Source of the DNA: Methanobacteriota archaeon
GTDB lineage: Archaea; Hydrothermarchaeota; Hydrothermarchaeia; Hydrothermarchaeales; SZUA-236
DNA length: 15,334 nt
Direction: 5' to 3'
Assembly (NCBI GenBank): GCA_003695745.1
Contig: RFHW01000036.1
Span: forward strand, 1 to 15,334
A program made the translations under genes and the position numbers. Positions 14,269 through 15,334 of the stretch are shown one piece after another. The stretch's first letter is position 1. Every line of letters starts with the position of its first letter. The notes below the pieces were generated by a model. The model was not told where the DNA came from. It saw nothing but the letters and a program-made list of their open reading frames with translations, and did not search any database.

Positions 14269-14317
14269 GGTTCAATACAACTGCAAGATATATAAAATGA
14301 TATCAAAACGGTTCAAT
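14269..14317. promoter_or_regulatory. Toxin promoter with flanking GGTTCAAT motifs
   Basis: ATATATAAAA at 14288-14297 reads as a TATA box for the toxin on the minus strand (TTTTATATAT, about 28 nt before its ATG). It could also serve the plus-strand ATG at 14316. GGTTCAAT occurs at 14269-14276 and 14310-14317, nearly equidistant on both sides. Related GGTTCCAAT and AGTTCAAT lie at the antitoxin promoter, so a shared operator is possible. Confidence 0.55.
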
Positions 14318-14447
14318 GAGACTGCTCGCCCACAGACACTGGATGGCGGTGGTCACCGAAAAGGGAGAGTACAAGGGGGTTGTGACTGCTGGAGAGCTCT
14401 TAGGCGCAATAAATGGTGCTTCTTCTGGGCGGGATGTTGTTTCATGA
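14316..14447 (+). pseudogene. Truncated duplicate of the CBS gene (43-codon remnant)
   Basis: An ATG opens a 43-codon frame, MRLLAHRHWMAVVTEKGEY and onward, which repeats the end of the second CBS motif at 13616-13686. It then differs (GELLGAINGASSGRDVVS) before a TGA. It covers less than half a CBS pair and is probably a remnant. Its first ten bases, GTTCAATGAG from 14311, equal those around the antitoxin ATG, as if the fragment had been joined to an antitoxin-like start. The frame is open and preceded by a TATA-like sequence, so a short peptide might still be made. Confidence 0.7.
14324..14394 (+). repeat. 71-nt direct repeat, copy B (CBS remnant)
   Basis: Second copy of the segment at 13616-13686, same strand, 68 of 71 positions identical, with the toxin-antitoxin genes in between. 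The reading frame is retained. Confidence 0.95.
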
Positions 14448-14520
14448 TGATGTTGAAAAAACCTCCTCGATTCTAAAAATCCTTTTTAATGTCAATGTTT
14501 TTGGTAAAAATAGTGGTAAA

Positions 14521-14751
14521 ATGAAAGTCAAAGTAATTGCCGGAAAGGTTTACCTCCCCAAGGAAGTCAGAAAAGAGGCAAAGCTCCTGGAAGGAGGGGA
14601 GTACGAGGCCTTTGTAGTTGGTGATGAAATCAGGATCCGGCCAGTTCAGCCTGAAGAGCTCAATGCCTTGCGGGCCCTGAAGGAAGAGAAAAAAATAGTG
14701 AGGGCCGGGATTGATGAGATGATGAAGGCCGAGGCCGTTGACGATGCCTAG
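14521..14751 (+). CDS. AbrB/MazE-type antitoxin (VapB-like)
   Basis: The 76-residue protein starts with a swapped-hairpin AbrB fold, KVKVIAGKVYLPKEVRKEA, then GGEYEAFVVGDEIRIRP. A helical tail rich in Glu and Lys, likely the toxin-binding part, follows. The ATG at 14521 matches the family start; longer readings run through the region before the promoter. A T-rich box near 14483-14490 (TTTTTAAT) may be its promoter. It overlaps the PIN gene by 8 nt, the usual VapBC arrangement. AbrB-type antitoxins bind their own promoter. Confidence 0.88.
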   Translation: MKVKVIAGKVYLPKEVRKEAKLLEGGEYEAFVVGDEIRIRPVQPEELNALRALKEEKKIVRAGIDEMMKAEAVDDA

Positions 14752-15220
14752 CAATGTGCTCATCGACACCAATATCTGGCATTTCGCCTTTGTCTCCCCC
14801 AGGGAAGAGCGCTTTGAAGACATACATACCAAGGCCGGCGGAGTGCTCGAAGAGATTCTATCGAACAGGGGAGTAAGAATCGTTCTCAGCGCCTACCAAG
14901 TCGGGGAGATCCTGGAGATCCTTAGACGGTCGGGTGTTGACCCTGAAATCAGAGAGGGCCTTCTCAAGGATTTTAAAAGTGGAAAGTTCTTTGTAAAAGA
15001 CCTGACATGGAGCGTTGCCGAAAGCGCAATAGCTGATTCCTCTAAATCCAATATACACGTCTACGACTATCTGGTCGCCTACCCAGTGAAAGGTCTGATT
15101 GACAGGATTTATTCTGCTGATGATCATTTTCTCCATGAGCACTTCGCCTTTGCAGAAGTTGTAAATCCCGTGGCTCCATGGGTTCTTAGAGAAGGGATAA
15201 AACCATTTAAACAGGATTAA
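14744..15220 (+). CDS. PIN-domain ribonuclease toxin (VapC-like)
   Basis: The 158-residue protein has the PIN acidic set: D8 in VLIDTNIW, E55 in YQVGEILEIL, D108 in HVYDYLV and D126-D127 in YSADDHF. PIN toxins cut RNA with Mg2+ bound by these residues. The protein is slightly longer than many VapC toxins because of the WVLREGIKP tail. The ATG at 14744 overlaps the antitoxin end. An inverted repeat, AAAATC-AC-GATTTT at 15225-15238, just after the stop may mark the end of the transcript. Confidence 0.88.
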   Translation: MPSNVLIDTNIWHFAFVSPREERFEDIHTKAGGVLEEILSNRGVRIVLSAYQVGEILEILRRSGVDPEIREGLLKDFKSGKFFVKDLTWSVAESAIADSSKSNIHVYDYLVAYPVKGLIDRIYSADDHFLHEHFAFAEVVNPVAPWVLREGIKPFKQD

Positions 15221-15248
15221 AGCTAAAATCACGATTTTGCGCTGAATA

Positions 15249-15258
15249 CATATTTATC
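15249..15258 (+). promoter_or_regulatory. TATA box of the right-edge gene
   Basis: CATATTTATC is centred about 28 nt before the ATG at 15282, which predicts a leaderless transcript separate from the PIN gene. Confidence 0.6.
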
Positions 15259-15281
15259 TGAGTACTTCGAAACTGTGTTAT

Positions 15282-15334
15282 ATGCGCGCCCTTCAGGTTG
15301 CCCTGGATGTGCTGTCCATTGAGGATGCCCTCAC
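15282..15334 (+). CDS. N-terminus of an OMP-decarboxylase-superfamily protein, hexulose-6-phosphate-synthase-like (partial)
   Basis: Only 17 full codons are present, MRALQVALDVLSIEDAL. The pattern LQVALD followed by a helix with a DAL/EAL end is the first strand and helix of hexulose-6-phosphate synthase and orotidine-phosphate decarboxylase relatives. The leading LQVALD favours the synthase. With so short a stretch the assignment is tentative. Confidence 0.5.
   Translation, partial: MRALQVALDVLSIEDAL

Noticed and set aside
14265..14306. Longer start for the RelE-like toxin
   Set aside because: The 14 added residues are read through the toxin's own TATA box and do not resemble the family N-terminus.
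14413..14520. Longer start for the AbrB-type antitoxin
   Set aside because: The extension covers the end of the CBS remnant and the likely promoter; the AbrB fold begins at the ATG at 14521.

Overview
The window reads as euryarchaeal chromosome, probably from a methanogen or a relative. Support comes from an archaeal ABCE1/Rli1 gene, an elongator tRNA-Met gene with an intron after position 37, TATA boxes placed about 25-30 nt before start codons (many transcripts look leaderless), an archaeal RelE-family module and an AbrB/PIN module, and a final gene that starts like hexulose-6-phosphate synthase. Some genes also use Shine-Dalgarno sites (GGAGGTG before rubrerythrin). I cannot name a genus from sequence alone.

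Layout. (1) 1-1280: the tail of an unidentified plus-strand gene, then a minus-strand pair, N-terminal-rubredoxin rubrerythrin followed by endonuclease III (nth). A tandem 18/20-nt repeat sits in the rubrerythrin leader. (2) 1424-2489: a secreted protein with a proline-rich linker and a COG2247-like putative cell-wall-binding domain. (3) 7502 down to 2517: a tightly packed seven-gene minus-strand operon. In order of transcription it encodes a GAF/coiled-coil protein without a kinase, a three-TM protein, a three-TM histidine kinase, two stand-alone receiver proteins, a KaiC/RAD55-like protein with both Walker motifs altered, and aspartate-semialdehyde dehydrogenase (asd). (4) 7471-7962: a non-coding stretch with two copies of a palindromic repeat and the intron-containing tRNA-Met(CAT). 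(5) 7963-10103: rpiA on the minus strand, divergent from a PHP-family phosphoesterase gene that overlaps a second secreted COG2247-like protein. (6) 10150-13709: ABCE1, TrkH and a small CBS-pair protein, the first two overlapping by ATGA. (7) 13710-15220: an accessory patch with a RelB/Phd-like antitoxin and a RelE-like toxin arranged tail to tail, a duplicated fragment of the CBS gene, and an AbrB/PIN (VapBC-type) pair. (8) 15282-end: the start of an OMP-decarboxylase-superfamily gene.

How the genes may work together. The minus-strand operon is a complete phosphorelay in parts, but its receivers carry no DNA-binding domain. The only visible output candidate is the KaiC-like protein, whose Walker A Ser/Thr and Walker B Asp are both replaced by His. 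This is the best candidate for an undescribed system. The second point of interest is 13616-14447, where a toxin-antitoxin module in an unusual convergent arrangement lies between two 71-nt direct copies of the CBS gene's 3' part, 68 of 71 positions identical. The K+ transporter subunit TrkH is followed by a CBS-pair protein where an RCK/TrkA partner would be expected, which suggests nucleotide-controlled K+ transport (inference).
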